Assembly: GCA_949294735.1 (NCBI GenBank)
Contig: CASFII010000001.1
Coordinates: 1 to 64,000 of the forward strand
Direction: 5' to 3'
From: an uncultured Coriobacteriaceae bacterium
Lineage (GTDB): Bacteria > Actinomycetota > Coriobacteriia > Coriobacteriales > Eggerthellaceae
DNA length: 64,000 bases
The position numbers and the translations under genes were made by a program. Of this stretch, positions 1 through 7,408 are shown in pieces. Position 1 is the first letter of the stretch, and every line of letters begins with the position of its first letter. The notes beneath the pieces are model-generated. The model did not search any database, had not been told where the DNA came from, and saw nothing but the letters and a program-made list of their open reading frames with translations.

Positions 1-272
1 AAAACACTAGAAAACGTTAGGCTAAAAATTCGATTCACGTGTAAAAATTTATTTCCACAGTATCCGGTTTTCAAGGTTCTTTTGGGTTCTTTGAAACCCC
101 TTCGCGTCATTGCGCTTGGCTCAGACGCGCAAGGAAGTACTATATTCATCTGAGTGGCCCAACGCAAGTACTTTTTTGAATTGTGGAGACAAGTTCACAA
201 TTCACTGCCGCTAAGAGTCAGATTGCACACTCCAAAAGATTCGGATTACTCATTCTTTAGTAATATATAGGT
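1..272. other. Intergenic region upstream of cca
   Basis: No gene is visible. A perfect 8-bp inverted repeat (GAATTGTG at 178-185, CACAATTC at 196-203, 10-nt loop) could be an operator or hairpin. AAGTACT occurs twice (about 135 and 167). A TATATT at 141-146 could be a weak -10 box. At 72-100 there are degenerate pieces of the GGTTCTTTTGGGTTC sequence that flanks the dispersed repeats found elsewhere in the window, but without their GGGGACGTG core. Confidence 0.5.
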
Positions 273-1697
273 ATGCAGAAAGACCTTACCTACATACATG
301 TTTCTGAAAAGCTTAACCAGCTGAATGCTGAACTTCCTCCTGAAGCGCAGTATGTGATTACCACGCTTGAAAACGCAGGATATGAAGCATGGGCTGTCGG
401 TGGGTGTGTTCGCGATGCCCTTTTAGGCCTCCCCTTCTCTGACGTGGATATTGCTTGTAATGCAACTTGGGAAGAAACCAAGACGGTATTTGAACATGCC
501 GAACCCTTCAAAGAAAAGCCTAGTACCGTTCATGAAACTGGTACGAAGCATGGAACTGTCACCGTAGTTGTTGAGCATGAGGCGTTTGAAATCACTACAT
601 TTCGCCAGGATGGTGAATATAAAGATGGTCGTCATCCAGAAAAGGTTTCTTTTGTCCGAACTATTGAAGAAGACCTGGCTCGCCGCGATTTCACCATCAA
701 TGCCTTAGCTTTTCACCCCAAACGTGGACTTTGCGATCCTTTTGGAGGATTTCAAGACTTGCAAGCAGGAATCATCCGCTGTGTAGGAGATCCAGAAAAG
801 CGCTTTGAAGAAGATGCTCTGCGTATTTTAAGGGCATGTAGATTCGTGTCTCAGCTTGGCTTTTCCCTTGACTCAGATACCTACACTGCCATGCTTCGCA
901 AAAAAAGCTGGGTGTTGCGTGTTTCTATTGAACGAATTCGTCATGAAATCGATCGCCTTCTAATGAGTGACCACGTACACAAGGCACTCATGGAAACAGT
1001 TGAGGTGCTTACGATTGTGCTGCCTGAACTTCTTCCCATGAAAGATTTCGACCAGCGCACGCCCTATCATATATATACTGTGTTGGAGCATACCGCATGG
1101 GCAGTACAGCATATTCCTGCTTCACGCACGTTACGCTGGGCAATGCTTTTGCACGACATGGGCAAACCCGCGGCGTTTTTCACGGACGAAACAGGGCGTG
1201 GTCATTTCTACGGTCATCCGCGTATTAGCTTAGAAATTGCACGGGGGATTTTAGAACGCTTCGGATATTCGAAGGCGTTCCGCGAAGACGTATTGCTGTT
1301 GGTGGCGCATCATGATGAAACGGTGGCAGCTACTCCCAAATCAGTAAAGCGTATGATTACCAAGCTGAACAATAAGCCAGAACTTTTCCGCTTGCTTTGT
1401 GAAGTGAAGCGAGCTGACGCCAAGGCGCAGGCGCCCATGTGCGCAACGCGCTTAGGGGATGTTGACGCGTTAGAGGGAATACTTGATGACATCTTGACGC
1501 GCGAAGAAGCGTTTTCGACTCGCGATTTAGCGCTTAACGGCGAAGATCTAAAAGAGCTTGGCTATGAACCTGGACCCATAATGGGTGCAGCGCTTCAGGC
1601 AGCATTAGATGCTGTCATAAATGAAGAGCTTCCAAACGAAGCATCTGCTTTGAAAGAGTTTGCGCGACATTATTTCACGCAAAGCACTAAACATTAA
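273..1697 (+). CDS. cca: CCA tRNA nucleotidyltransferase (CCA-adding enzyme with HD domain)
   Basis: Adds or repairs the 3' CCA end of tRNAs using CTP and ATP. The 474-aa protein has the class II nucleotidyltransferase head near residues 30-170 (GGCVRDALLG, then the DVD-type metal-binding acidic pair in FSDVDIA, and RRDFTINA), the RNA-binding neck, and an HD domain around residues 265-400 (LLHDMGKP, VAHHDE). This is the usual actinobacterial architecture. The ATG at 273 has only a weak AGG before it; a TAATAT box 6 nt upstream makes a leaderless transcript possible. It sits immediately before a tRNA pair. Identification is secure; the way translation starts is inference. Confidence 0.95.
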   Translation: MQKDLTYIHVSEKLNQLNAELPPEAQYVITTLENAGYEAWAVGGCVRDALLGLPFSDVDIACNATWEETKTVFEHAEPFKEKPSTVHETGTKHGTVTVVVEHEAFEITTFRQDGEYKDGRHPEKVSFVRTIEEDLARRDFTINALAFHPKRGLCDPFGGFQDLQAGIIRCVGDPEKRFEEDALRILRACRFVSQLGFSLDSDTYTAMLRKKSWVLRVSIERIRHEIDRLLMSDHVHKALMETVEVLTIVLPELLPMKDFDQRTPYHIYTVLEHTAWAVQHIPASRTLRWAMLLHDMGKPAAFFTDETGRGHFYGHPRISLEIARGILERFGYSKAFREDVLLLVAHHDETVAATPKSVKRMITKLNNKPELFRLLCEVKRADAKAQAPMCATRLGDVDALEGILDDILTREEAFSTRDLALNGEDLKELGYEPGPIMGAALQAALDAVINEELPNEASALKEFARHYFTQSTKH

Positions 1698-1745
1698 TAC
1701 TCGGAGATTTCTTTAATCCTTCTGCATAGTTTTGTAATTTCGGGC

Positions 1746-1774
1746 TTGACGGAAAGCGCTGTTGACCCTAGTAT
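1746..1774 (+). promoter_or_regulatory. Sigma70-type promoter of the tRNA-Gln/tRNA-Glu unit
   Basis: TTGACG at 1746-1751 and TAGTAT at 1769-1774 are separated by exactly 17 nt and lie about 40 nt before tRNA-Gln. This is one of the best promoter matches in the window. Confidence 0.75.
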
Positions 1775-1815
1775 ATTCACCTGCGCTTGCGCGGAAGCGT
1801 AGTGCACACGTCCAT

Positions 1816-1889
1816 TGGGGTGTCGTCTAATGGCAGGACAGCGGTTTCTGGTGCCGTATGTGAGGGTTCGACTCCTTCCACCCCAGCCA
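1816..1889 (+). tRNA. tRNA-Gln (anticodon CTG)
   Basis: Cloverleaf: acceptor TGGGGTG pairs with CACCCCA, the T arm contains GGTTCGACTCC, and the anticodon loop TTCTGGT gives CTG, which reads CAG. The 3' CCA is encoded. It is co-transcribed with tRNA-Glu four bases downstream. Confidence 0.93.
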
Positions 1890-1893
1890 ATCT

Positions 1894-1970
1894 GGCTCCG
1901 TCGTCTAGCGGTTTAGGACGCCGCCCTCTCAAGGCGGAGATCGCCGGTTCGAATCCGGTCGGAGCTACCA
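1894..1970 (+). tRNA. tRNA-Glu (anticodon CTC)
   Basis: Acceptor GGCTCCG pairs with CGGAGCT (one G-T). The anticodon stem CCGCC/GGCGG carries loop CTCTCAA, anticodon CTC. The T loop is TTCGAAT and CCA is encoded. It follows tRNA-Gln directly and precedes a terminator. Confidence 0.94.
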
Positions 1971-1980
1971 AGCACACTTA

Positions 1981-2008
1981 CCCTGCTCATGCAGGGTTTT
2001 TTATTTTC
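1981..2008 (+). terminator. Rho-independent terminator of the tRNA-Gln/Glu unit
   Basis: CCCTGC-TCAT-GCAGGG hairpin followed by TTTTTTATTTT. Confidence 0.85.
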
Positions 2009-2037
2009 TAAAGAGCTGCATCTACAAAGCATGGGGT

Positions 2038-2988
2038 TTAGCTTGCAGGAATAATGCCTTCTTGTTTGCCCGCCACATCTTCCGTGGTCATAGAAGGTGA
2101 TACGAAGGCGTTTTGGAAACTATAAGTGTCACCGTTTTTGACGAACTGATAGATGATCACTTCGTCACTGCCGTCTGTCCAAGTAACCAATGCGTAAGCA
2201 TTATCTTCAGAAGACGTCCAACGATAATACACGTCTTCGGTATTATCTTCTTGGATAAGCGCCACGATGTCGTCCATGGTAAGGTTGCTGTAATCGTAAG
2301 AAGATTCCGAAGAAGAACTCGTTTCAGCAGTGCCCTCTTCGTAAGAATTCAGAGTGTCTTCAATATCCTCTTGAACTAAAGAAAGCCGTTCCGTTAAGGC
2401 GGGGCCCTCTATCCGCTCTTGAATAACTACTGCCGCGAAGCAAACGCCAAACATAAGCAAAATAATTAAACTGGGAAGCACCACGGGTACCCAAGTAAGC
2501 GTTCCGCGCTCTTTATGGTTGAAGATATTCCAAACAAATGTGCCGAAATAAAGAGCAACCAAACACGCCATCGAAATAATTGCAAGCGCAAAATACGTAT
2601 TCTCTTTAGGCATGAAGAAAAGAAACACTGCTTCAAAACCGAACCACACCAAAGGAAAGGACGGTTCCCAGTACCTCCGAAACGGTGGGTCACTATCAAT
2701 GACGTTATAGGCAGCTACACTGCTAGGACTACCTTCCCCAAAAATAGCGATGGCCATAAGAATCTTAAGGAATGTGCGCATACCACGTGACATACGCTTC
2801 GGATTTTCTGGAAGCAATACACCTACGAAGAAAACAATCAGCGCCATTATGAGCTGCAAAACAGCAGGCAGAAGAGCTACAGCATCTATGCCGTCTTCGG
2901 TTTGAGGCAGGTTTAACAGCATGCCCACTGCAAGCAGGGCAAGCAGAACGCTCAGAACGGTATTTATCCAATGGAATACTTTCTTCAT
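2038..2988 (-). CDS. Membrane protein of unknown function (six predicted TM segments)
   Basis: A 316-aa protein I do not recognise. After a short cytoplasmic start (MKKVFHWINT) there are about six hydrophobic segments up to roughly residue 195. A coiled-coil-like acidic stretch and a Ser/Glu-rich linker follow, then a soluble C-terminal domain of about 90 residues (TMDDIVALIQ, YYRWTSSEDNAY, DEVIIYQFVK). An upstream in-frame extension would run through tRNA-Leu and is rejected. The ATG at 2986-2988 has no Shine-Dalgarno sequence but a TACAAT box 7 nt upstream, so a leaderless mRNA is likely. Its 3' end converges on the tRNA-Glu terminator. Function unknown. Confidence 0.75.
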   Translation of the reverse strand: MKKVFHWINTVLSVLLALLAVGMLLNLPQTEDGIDAVALLPAVLQLIMALIVFFVGVLLPENPKRMSRGMRTFLKILMAIAIFGEGSPSSVAAYNVIDSDPPFRRYWEPSFPLVWFGFEAVFLFFMPKENTYFALAIISMACLVALYFGTFVWNIFNHKERGTLTWVPVVLPSLIILLMFGVCFAAVVIQERIEGPALTERLSLVQEDIEDTLNSYEEGTAETSSSSESSYDYSNLTMDDIVALIQEDNTEDVYYRWTSSEDNAYALVTWTDGSDEVIIYQFVKNGDTYSFQNAFVSPSMTTEDVAGKQEGIIPAS

Positions 2989-2995
2989 GGATGTA

Positions 2996-3001
2996 ATTGT
3001 A
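2996..3001 (-). promoter_or_regulatory. -10 box TACAAT, 7 nt before an ATG (leaderless start candidate)
   Basis: On the minus strand TACAAT is followed by 7 nt and then the ATG of the membrane protein. With a normal -10 to +1 distance, transcription would begin at or next to the start codon. No clear -35 is seen. Confidence 0.5.
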
Positions 3002-3029
3002 GCTGATTGCTGAAGAGAAAAACGAAGAA

Positions 3030-3115
3030 TGGTGCGGGCGAAAGGACTTGAACCTTCACGGGGATTACCCACCAGAACCTAAATCTGGCGCGTCTGCCAA
3101 TTCCGCCACGCCCGC
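3030..3115 (-). tRNA. tRNA-Leu (anticodon TAG)
   Basis: Type II tRNA with a long variable arm. Acceptor GCGGGCG pairs with CGCCCGC, anticodon stem CCAGA/TCTGG holds loop TTTAGGT (anticodon TAG), and the T arm contains GGTTCAAGTCC. CCA is encoded. A TACAAT at 3128-3133 is a possible -10 box. Confidence 0.93.
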
Positions 3116-3161
3116 ATAGCAGAGACCATTGTAAAGCAAAAAGGCGGGAAGTTGCAGCGTC

Positions 3162-3193
3162 AAAAAATTACGCCGTTCGGAAGAACGGCGTAA
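3162..3193 (-). terminator. Terminator downstream of tRNA-Lys
   Basis: On the minus strand an 11-bp perfect stem (TTACGCCGTTC with its complement, 4-nt loop) is followed by TTTTTT. Confidence 0.85.
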
Positions 3194-3203
3194 TAAAGCT
3201 TCG

Positions 3204-3279
3204 TGGTGGACCGCCGGGGACTCGAACCCCGGACCTTGGGATTAAGAGTCCCCTGCTCTACCAACTAAGCTAGCGGTCC
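3204..3279 (-). tRNA. tRNA-Lys (anticodon CTT)
   Basis: Acceptor GGACCGC pairs with GCGGTCC. Anticodon loop CTCTTAA gives CTT. The T arm contains GGGTTCGAGTCCC and CCA is encoded. The outermost anticodon-stem pair (27-43) appears to be a G-A mismatch. Confidence 0.93.
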
Positions 3280-3310
3280 GAAATGCATCCTTCTTGCAAA
3301 GTGCCGAACC

Positions 3311-3339
3311 ATAATACGCAAGTTCCGCAACATTTGCAA
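3311..3339 (-). promoter_or_regulatory. Promoter of tRNA-Lys
   Basis: On the minus strand TTGCAA (3339-3334), a 17-nt spacer and TATTAT (3316-3311) lie about 32 nt before tRNA-Lys. Confidence 0.65.
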
Positions 3340-3360
3340 GCATGTTTTCAAAATGCGCGC

Positions 3361-3437
3361 TGGGGTGGCTAATCGGACTCGAACCGACGACCTCCAGAGC
3401 CACAATCTGGCGTTCTAGCCAACTGAACTACAGCCAC
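3361..3437 (-). tRNA. tRNA-His (anticodon GTG)
   Basis: Anticodon stem CCAGA/TCTGG with loop TTGTGGC gives GTG. The discriminator is C73 and the base before the acceptor is G (position 3438), the two identity elements of tRNA-His. CCA is encoded. Confidence 0.94.
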
Positions 3438-3453
3438 CATGGCGCGAAGCGAT

Positions 3454-3482
3454 AGTATAAATCTTAGAAGTCCACTGCGCAA
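3454..3482 (-). promoter_or_regulatory. Promoter of tRNA-His
   Basis: On the minus strand TTGCGC (3482-3477), a 17-nt spacer and TATACT (3459-3454) lie about 16 nt before the tRNA. Confidence 0.65.
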
Positions 3483-3494
3483 GGGGGCAGTTTC

Positions 3495-5594
3495 TTATTT
3501 TGCCATACGGCGTGCCGCCAGGTACGTTAAAACAAAGTAGGTTCCGTATACTGCCAAGAAGCAGGTTGCACAACCAACCACCATACCCGTGATATCAAGT
3601 GCTCCAAATACTGCTACTACGTCAGACACTACAATCAAAGCACAAGCAGAGTGCGCAATGGCTAGTATCAGCGGAAACATGAAATAGATGGCAATCTGCG
3701 TAAAGAGTGAACCTTGAATCATACTTTCAGGAGCACCTATTTTCCGCAGCAAAGCATACCTAAACGCATTGTCCCCCGCTTCAGAAAGCTGCTGTATCGC
3801 CAGAATCGCTGCGCACGCCACCACCAACACAAACCCGAGATAGATAGCAAGGTAGGCAACAATGGTCGACAGCCCCAAGCTCTGTTCGATCGTCAGGGTT
3901 TTGGAAGTAGCCACATCAACGGGAAACGTATTTGGGTTGGTGCTTTCGTGGACCTCCTCAATGATGCCCAGAAGCTTAGCTTCATCTTCTGTATTAGCGC
4001 ATTGGATATTGAGAATTGACTGCATAATCTGAGCGCTGTTCGGAATGAGCTCATCATTCACTACCAGGAGTCCTGTTGTGGTAGGCACTGAATTGGTCAT
4101 GAGGTAATCCGAGCGAACAGCGGTTGCTTGTACCTGAGAATTCCCCACCGAAAGTTCAACCTGCTGGTTTACTACCTCTTGGAAAAAACCCTCCAAAATA
4201 TCAACACCGCAAAAGATTACCGCTTCGTCTTTTTCTAGAGTAAGAGAATCTTCTCCTGCTAATTCTAGGCTCTGATTTATATCACTTAAGTTCACCAACG
4301 ACAGAGGCATACGTGAGGCATTCGCGCTTATCGATGCACCTGCAGCATCGCGCAGGCTCAACCCTGTAAGCTTTTCTAAATCACCAAATGTTACGGGATT
4401 TTCAGGGTCTACCAACAAATCTATTTGCGCAGAGCCTTGCACCAAGTTTTCAACGTTCCCTGCATTGATGGTGTTGGCCGAAAGAGTCAGACCCTTCAGC
4501 GCATCGTAGTTTACCTTTTTCGCAAATTCGCCATACGGGCCACGGTCATACGCAAAGTAGCCATTTTTTGCATCATAGGAAGCATACGTGGTTGATTCAG
4601 AAACACTGTACTTGGTGCCCGCTTCAAGGCTGGCATCCAGCGCGTTGCGAATGCCTAAACCACCACATACGCTCGTCAGTGCAAGAAACAAAACCATGCA
4701 CACAATGGAAAGCGTTGCAAAGGTGGTATTTACCTTGGCGTTCATTTGCCGCAAGGTAAAAGCATTGAGCCCTCGTAAATAGAGCGGGCGAATCAGCTGA
4801 ATGAACCTCAGTAAGAAGCCCGAGAGCGAATAGAAGAAAAGCACGGTACCAATACACACTAACACCGTAGCTGCGGCAAACTCAGGCGATGGTTCCATGA
4901 GCCCATTTTCTAAAAGCAGCTGATAGGAAACGCCGATGATAACCAACGAAATCACAAACAGAGCCAAAGAAAGTGGCAGGTTCCTCAGGTGCATTTGTTC
5001 GCTTTTCGCCTGGGCGTGTATCAAGTCAATCAGCTTAGCTTTTGCAACCGTCAGCGAACCAAACATGCCCGCTATTACAAAAATTGTCACAAACACCGCT
5101 ATGGTAGCAACAAAGGCATCTTTCGAAAAAACGAACGCCAGCCCACCAGCACGTGCAACATCAACCTGAAACAGTGCAGAGGTAATATATAAGAGAGCTT
5201 GCGACAGCAAAATGCCGAGCATAAGACCAATCACCAAAGAAACCAGCCCTACCAGCAATGTTTCAATAACAAGAATTGCCATAACGCGGGCGTTACTCAT
5301 TCCCAGCAAGAGATAGAGTCCGAATTCCCGTTTGCGACGTTTGATTAAGAACCGATTTGCATAGACCACCAAAAACACTAGGACAAACGCAATGAATGCG
5401 GATACGCCACCGATGACATACCCCAAAAGACCAAATACATTTTCCTGGGTTTCAGAAAAAGCCAAGACTCCTTTTTGGGTCGTCATTGAATTGAAGGCAT
5501 AAAAGACCGCTACGCCTAACACAACGGTGACGAAATATACACCGAAATCAGAAAGCGATTTACGAACATTCCCGAATGCGAGCTTAACTAACAT
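3495..5594 (-). CDS. ABC transporter permease, FtsX/BceB-like
   Basis: Membrane subunit of an ABC transporter. The 699-aa protein has the BceB-like plan. TM1 near residues 18-36 is followed by an FtsX-type block of three helices (residues 50-190) with the cytoplasmic motif RRKREFGLYLLLGM. More helices follow around 205-300, then an extracytoplasmic domain of roughly 240 residues (about 320-560), then a second FtsX block at the C terminus (ALLRKIGAPESMI). Bce-type transporters protect against or sense peptide antibiotics. The start overlaps the end of the ATPase gene by 11 bp, and GAGGTG precedes the ATG. With the divergent two-component pair it forms one module; the substrate cannot be read from sequence. 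Confidence 0.88.
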   Translation of the reverse strand: MLVKLAFGNVRKSLSDFGVYFVTVVLGVAVFYAFNSMTTQKGVLAFSETQENVFGLLGYVIGGVSAFIAFVLVFLVVYANRFLIKRRKREFGLYLLLGMSNARVMAILVIETLLVGLVSLVIGLMLGILLSQALLYITSALFQVDVARAGGLAFVFSKDAFVATIAVFVTIFVIAGMFGSLTVAKAKLIDLIHAQAKSEQMHLRNLPLSLALFVISLVIIGVSYQLLLENGLMEPSPEFAAATVLVCIGTVLFFYSLSGFLLRFIQLIRPLYLRGLNAFTLRQMNAKVNTTFATLSIVCMVLFLALTSVCGGLGIRNALDASLEAGTKYSVSESTTYASYDAKNGYFAYDRGPYGEFAKKVNYDALKGLTLSANTINAGNVENLVQGSAQIDLLVDPENPVTFGDLEKLTGLSLRDAAGASISANASRMPLSLVNLSDINQSLELAGEDSLTLEKDEAVIFCGVDILEGFFQEVVNQQVELSVGNSQVQATAVRSDYLMTNSVPTTTGLLVVNDELIPNSAQIMQSILNIQCANTEDEAKLLGIIEEVHESTNPNTFPVDVATSKTLTIEQSLGLSTIVAYLAIYLGFVLVVACAAILAIQQLSEAGDNAFRYALLRKIGAPESMIQGSLFTQIAIYFMFPLILAIAHSACALIVVSDVVAVFGALDITGMVVGCATCFLAVYGTYFVLTYLAARRMAK

Positions 5595-6396
5595 AGGACA
5601 CCTCGGAAGACGAATCGCTCATGTGGCTTACAATTGCCACAATATCCTGATAAAACGTGGTGCGAGAACTTTCGCCCCTGCGTAACTCTCCGTATAAGCG
5701 CCCATCTTTGATAAAGATGATGCGGCTGCAGAAGCTCGCAGACAGAGCATCATGAGTCACCATTAAAATGGTTGCTCCCATTCGGTGAAGGTTCCCCAAG
5801 GAATTCAATAGATCTTGGGCTGCTTTTGAATCTAGAGCTCCAGTAGGCTCGTCTGCTAAAACTAACTGCGGGTTCGTAACAACGGCACGAGCTGCCGCTA
5901 CACGCTGTCGCTGACCTCCTGACATTTGATACGGGCGCTTTTCCAGCACCTCAGTAATACCCAACATGCGCGCAAGAGCACGAACACGAGCATCAATTTC
6001 TACGGGCTTAACTTTTTGAATGGTAAGTGCCAGGGCAATGTTTTCGTACGCAGTCAGCGTATCTAAAAGATTTGCGTCTTGAAAAATAAAGCCAAGCTCA
6101 TCGCGACGAAACGCAGAAAGCTCCTTTTTGGAAAGGTTGGTAATGTTGCGACCCGCTACCAGTACATTTCCTGAAGTAGGAGTATCAATTGTTGCCAGAC
6201 AATTAAGAAGCGTAGACTTTCCCGAACCCGAAGGTCCCATAATCCCTACGAATTCCCCTTTTTCAATAGTGAAGGTAACCCTGTCAAGCGCCTGTGTTAC
6301 CGTCACTTGATCCTTGCTGCGTTTGTGACGCGAATCCCCATAGCGCTTACTAAGGTTTTGCACTTCTACCAGTGCGTGTTGAGAGCCTTGCTGCAT
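5584..6396 (-). CDS. ABC transporter ATP-binding protein (MacB/BceA-like)
   Basis: Cytoplasmic ATPase partner of the downstream BceB-like permease. The 270-aa protein has Walker A GPSGSGKST near residue 54, the Q-loop FIFQDANLL, signature SGGQRQR near 160, Walker B LVLADEPTGALD and the H-loop THD, in the order and spacing of the LolD/MacB/BceA class. AAAGGAC lies 6-7 nt before the ATG. The control region upstream (6397-6646) is shared with the divergent response regulator and carries four GTAAGG repeats pointing towards this gene. This fits activation by that regulator, although no experiment supports it here. Confidence 0.93.
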   Translation of the reverse strand: MQQGSQHALVEVQNLSKRYGDSRHKRSKDQVTVTQALDRVTFTIEKGEFVGIMGPSGSGKSTLLNCLATIDTPTSGNVLVAGRNITNLSKKELSAFRRDELGFIFQDANLLDTLTAYENIALALTIQKVKPVEIDARVRALARMLGITEVLEKRPYQMSGGQRQRVAAARAVVTNPQLVLADEPTGALDSKAAQDLLNSLGNLHRMGATILMVTHDALSASFCSRIIFIKDGRLYGELRRGESSRTTFYQDIVAIVSHMSDSSSEVSYVS

Positions 6397-6487
6397 GATA
6401 AGTCCTTTCTGGTCTGCGCTAATGGTGCAAACCCAGCTGTTCTCACCTCGCAGAACCTTTCTCCTGGCAAAAAGAATAGGAGCTCAT

Positions 6488-6547
6488 CCTTACAAGCAAA
6501 CTTCATTTGGCTTGCGTCTTCCTTACATTTCCTTACGGCTGCCTTAC
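6488..6547. promoter_or_regulatory. Four phased CCTTAC (GTAAGG) direct repeats, probable response-regulator site
   Basis: CCTTAC occurs at 6488-6493, 6521-6526, 6531-6536 and 6542-6547. Start-to-start spacings are 33, 10 and 11 bp, i.e. all on one face of the helix. An inverted copy, GTAAGG, is at 6633-6638 just before the regulator's start. OmpR/PhoB-family regulators bind such direct repeats as head-to-tail dimers. In the orientation of the ABC operon the repeats lie upstream of, and within, a weak promoter (TATTCT on the minus strand near 6475-6480). Confidence 0.65.
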
Positions 6548-6646
6548 ACGTGTGTCACCTTCCGTTCAAACAAAGTATTTTGTGCTTAAATGAGACAAGG
6601 AAACAAGGTGCCCACAAGACAACAGGAAGAATGTAAGGAAGAAACC

Positions 6647-7393
6647 ATGAATGCATTTGGCTCAGTTGAACAGCAGCTCCGCAATAAGCGCATCCTCTGC
6701 GTTGATGATGAGGTTGAACTGGTTGCCATGGTGGCAAACATCCTGCGTAACGCTGGGTTTCAGTGCGTTGACGTAGTTCATAATGGCACCGAAGCACTTA
6801 AGGCTATTGATGCTGCCGCTGCATCCCCTGAAACAGCATATCAGCTTTTCTTGCTTGATGTGATGATGCCCGACATTGATGGTTTCACCTTGCTTTCGCG
6901 CATTCGCACGCGCAGCGCACACGCCAAAACGCCAGCACTTTTCTTAACCGCGAAAGACGAACCAGCTCAGCGCGTATCAGGGTTGTCTTTAGGCGCTGAC
7001 GACTACATCGCTAAACCATTTTTGCCCCAGGAACTAGTGCTTCGCATAGCTGCTATTCTGCGCCGTTGCTACGCACAGGAAAGCCCTTTACTTCATTTGG
7101 CGGCAAGTACCGTGAATTTTGAAACAGCAGAAGTGGAACGAAACGACGGAACCCACACACAGCTTACCGCTAAGGAACACGAAATTTTACAAGTACTTGC
7201 TCGGAATGCAGGGCGTATTGTAACCATCGATGCCCTCTGCGAAGCATGTTGGGGTACCACGTTCGGATACGAAAACTCGCTTATGGCACACATTCGCAGG
7301 TTGCGCGAAAAGATTGAAGCTGACCCCAGCAGCCCCCAGTCTCTCATCACCATTAAAGGCTTGGGCTATAAGTTAGACGTGATGCAAGGGTAA
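6647..7393 (+). CDS. Response regulator, OmpR/PhoB family
   Basis: DNA-binding output of a two-component system. The 248-aa protein has a receiver domain at residues 14-130: acidic pair in CVDDE, phospho-acceptor Asp in LLDVMMPDIDG, Thr/Ser switch in ALFLTAKD and conserved Lys in DDYIAKPF. A winged-helix domain follows at about 150-245 (LTAKEHEILQVLARN, ENSLMAHIRRLREKIE, IKGLGYKL). The ATG at 6647 is chosen because AAGGAAG lies 6 nt upstream; the reading frame's earlier ATG at 6590 has no good ribosome site. It is followed directly by the kinase gene and is divergent from the ABC transporter genes. Confidence 0.94.
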   Translation: MNAFGSVEQQLRNKRILCVDDEVELVAMVANILRNAGFQCVDVVHNGTEALKAIDAAAASPETAYQLFLLDVMMPDIDGFTLLSRIRTRSAHAKTPALFLTAKDEPAQRVSGLSLGADDYIAKPFLPQELVLRIAAILRRCYAQESPLLHLAASTVNFETAEVERNDGTHTQLTAKEHEILQVLARNAGRIVTIDALCEACWGTTFGYENSLMAHIRRLREKIEADPSSPQSLITIKGLGYKLDVMQG

Positions 7394-7408
7394 TTGCGGA
7401 GTCATCCT

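Noticed and set aside
2989..3072. N-terminal extension of the membrane protein
   Set aside because: The extra 28 codons would run through tRNA-Leu; the ATG at 2988 is preferred.
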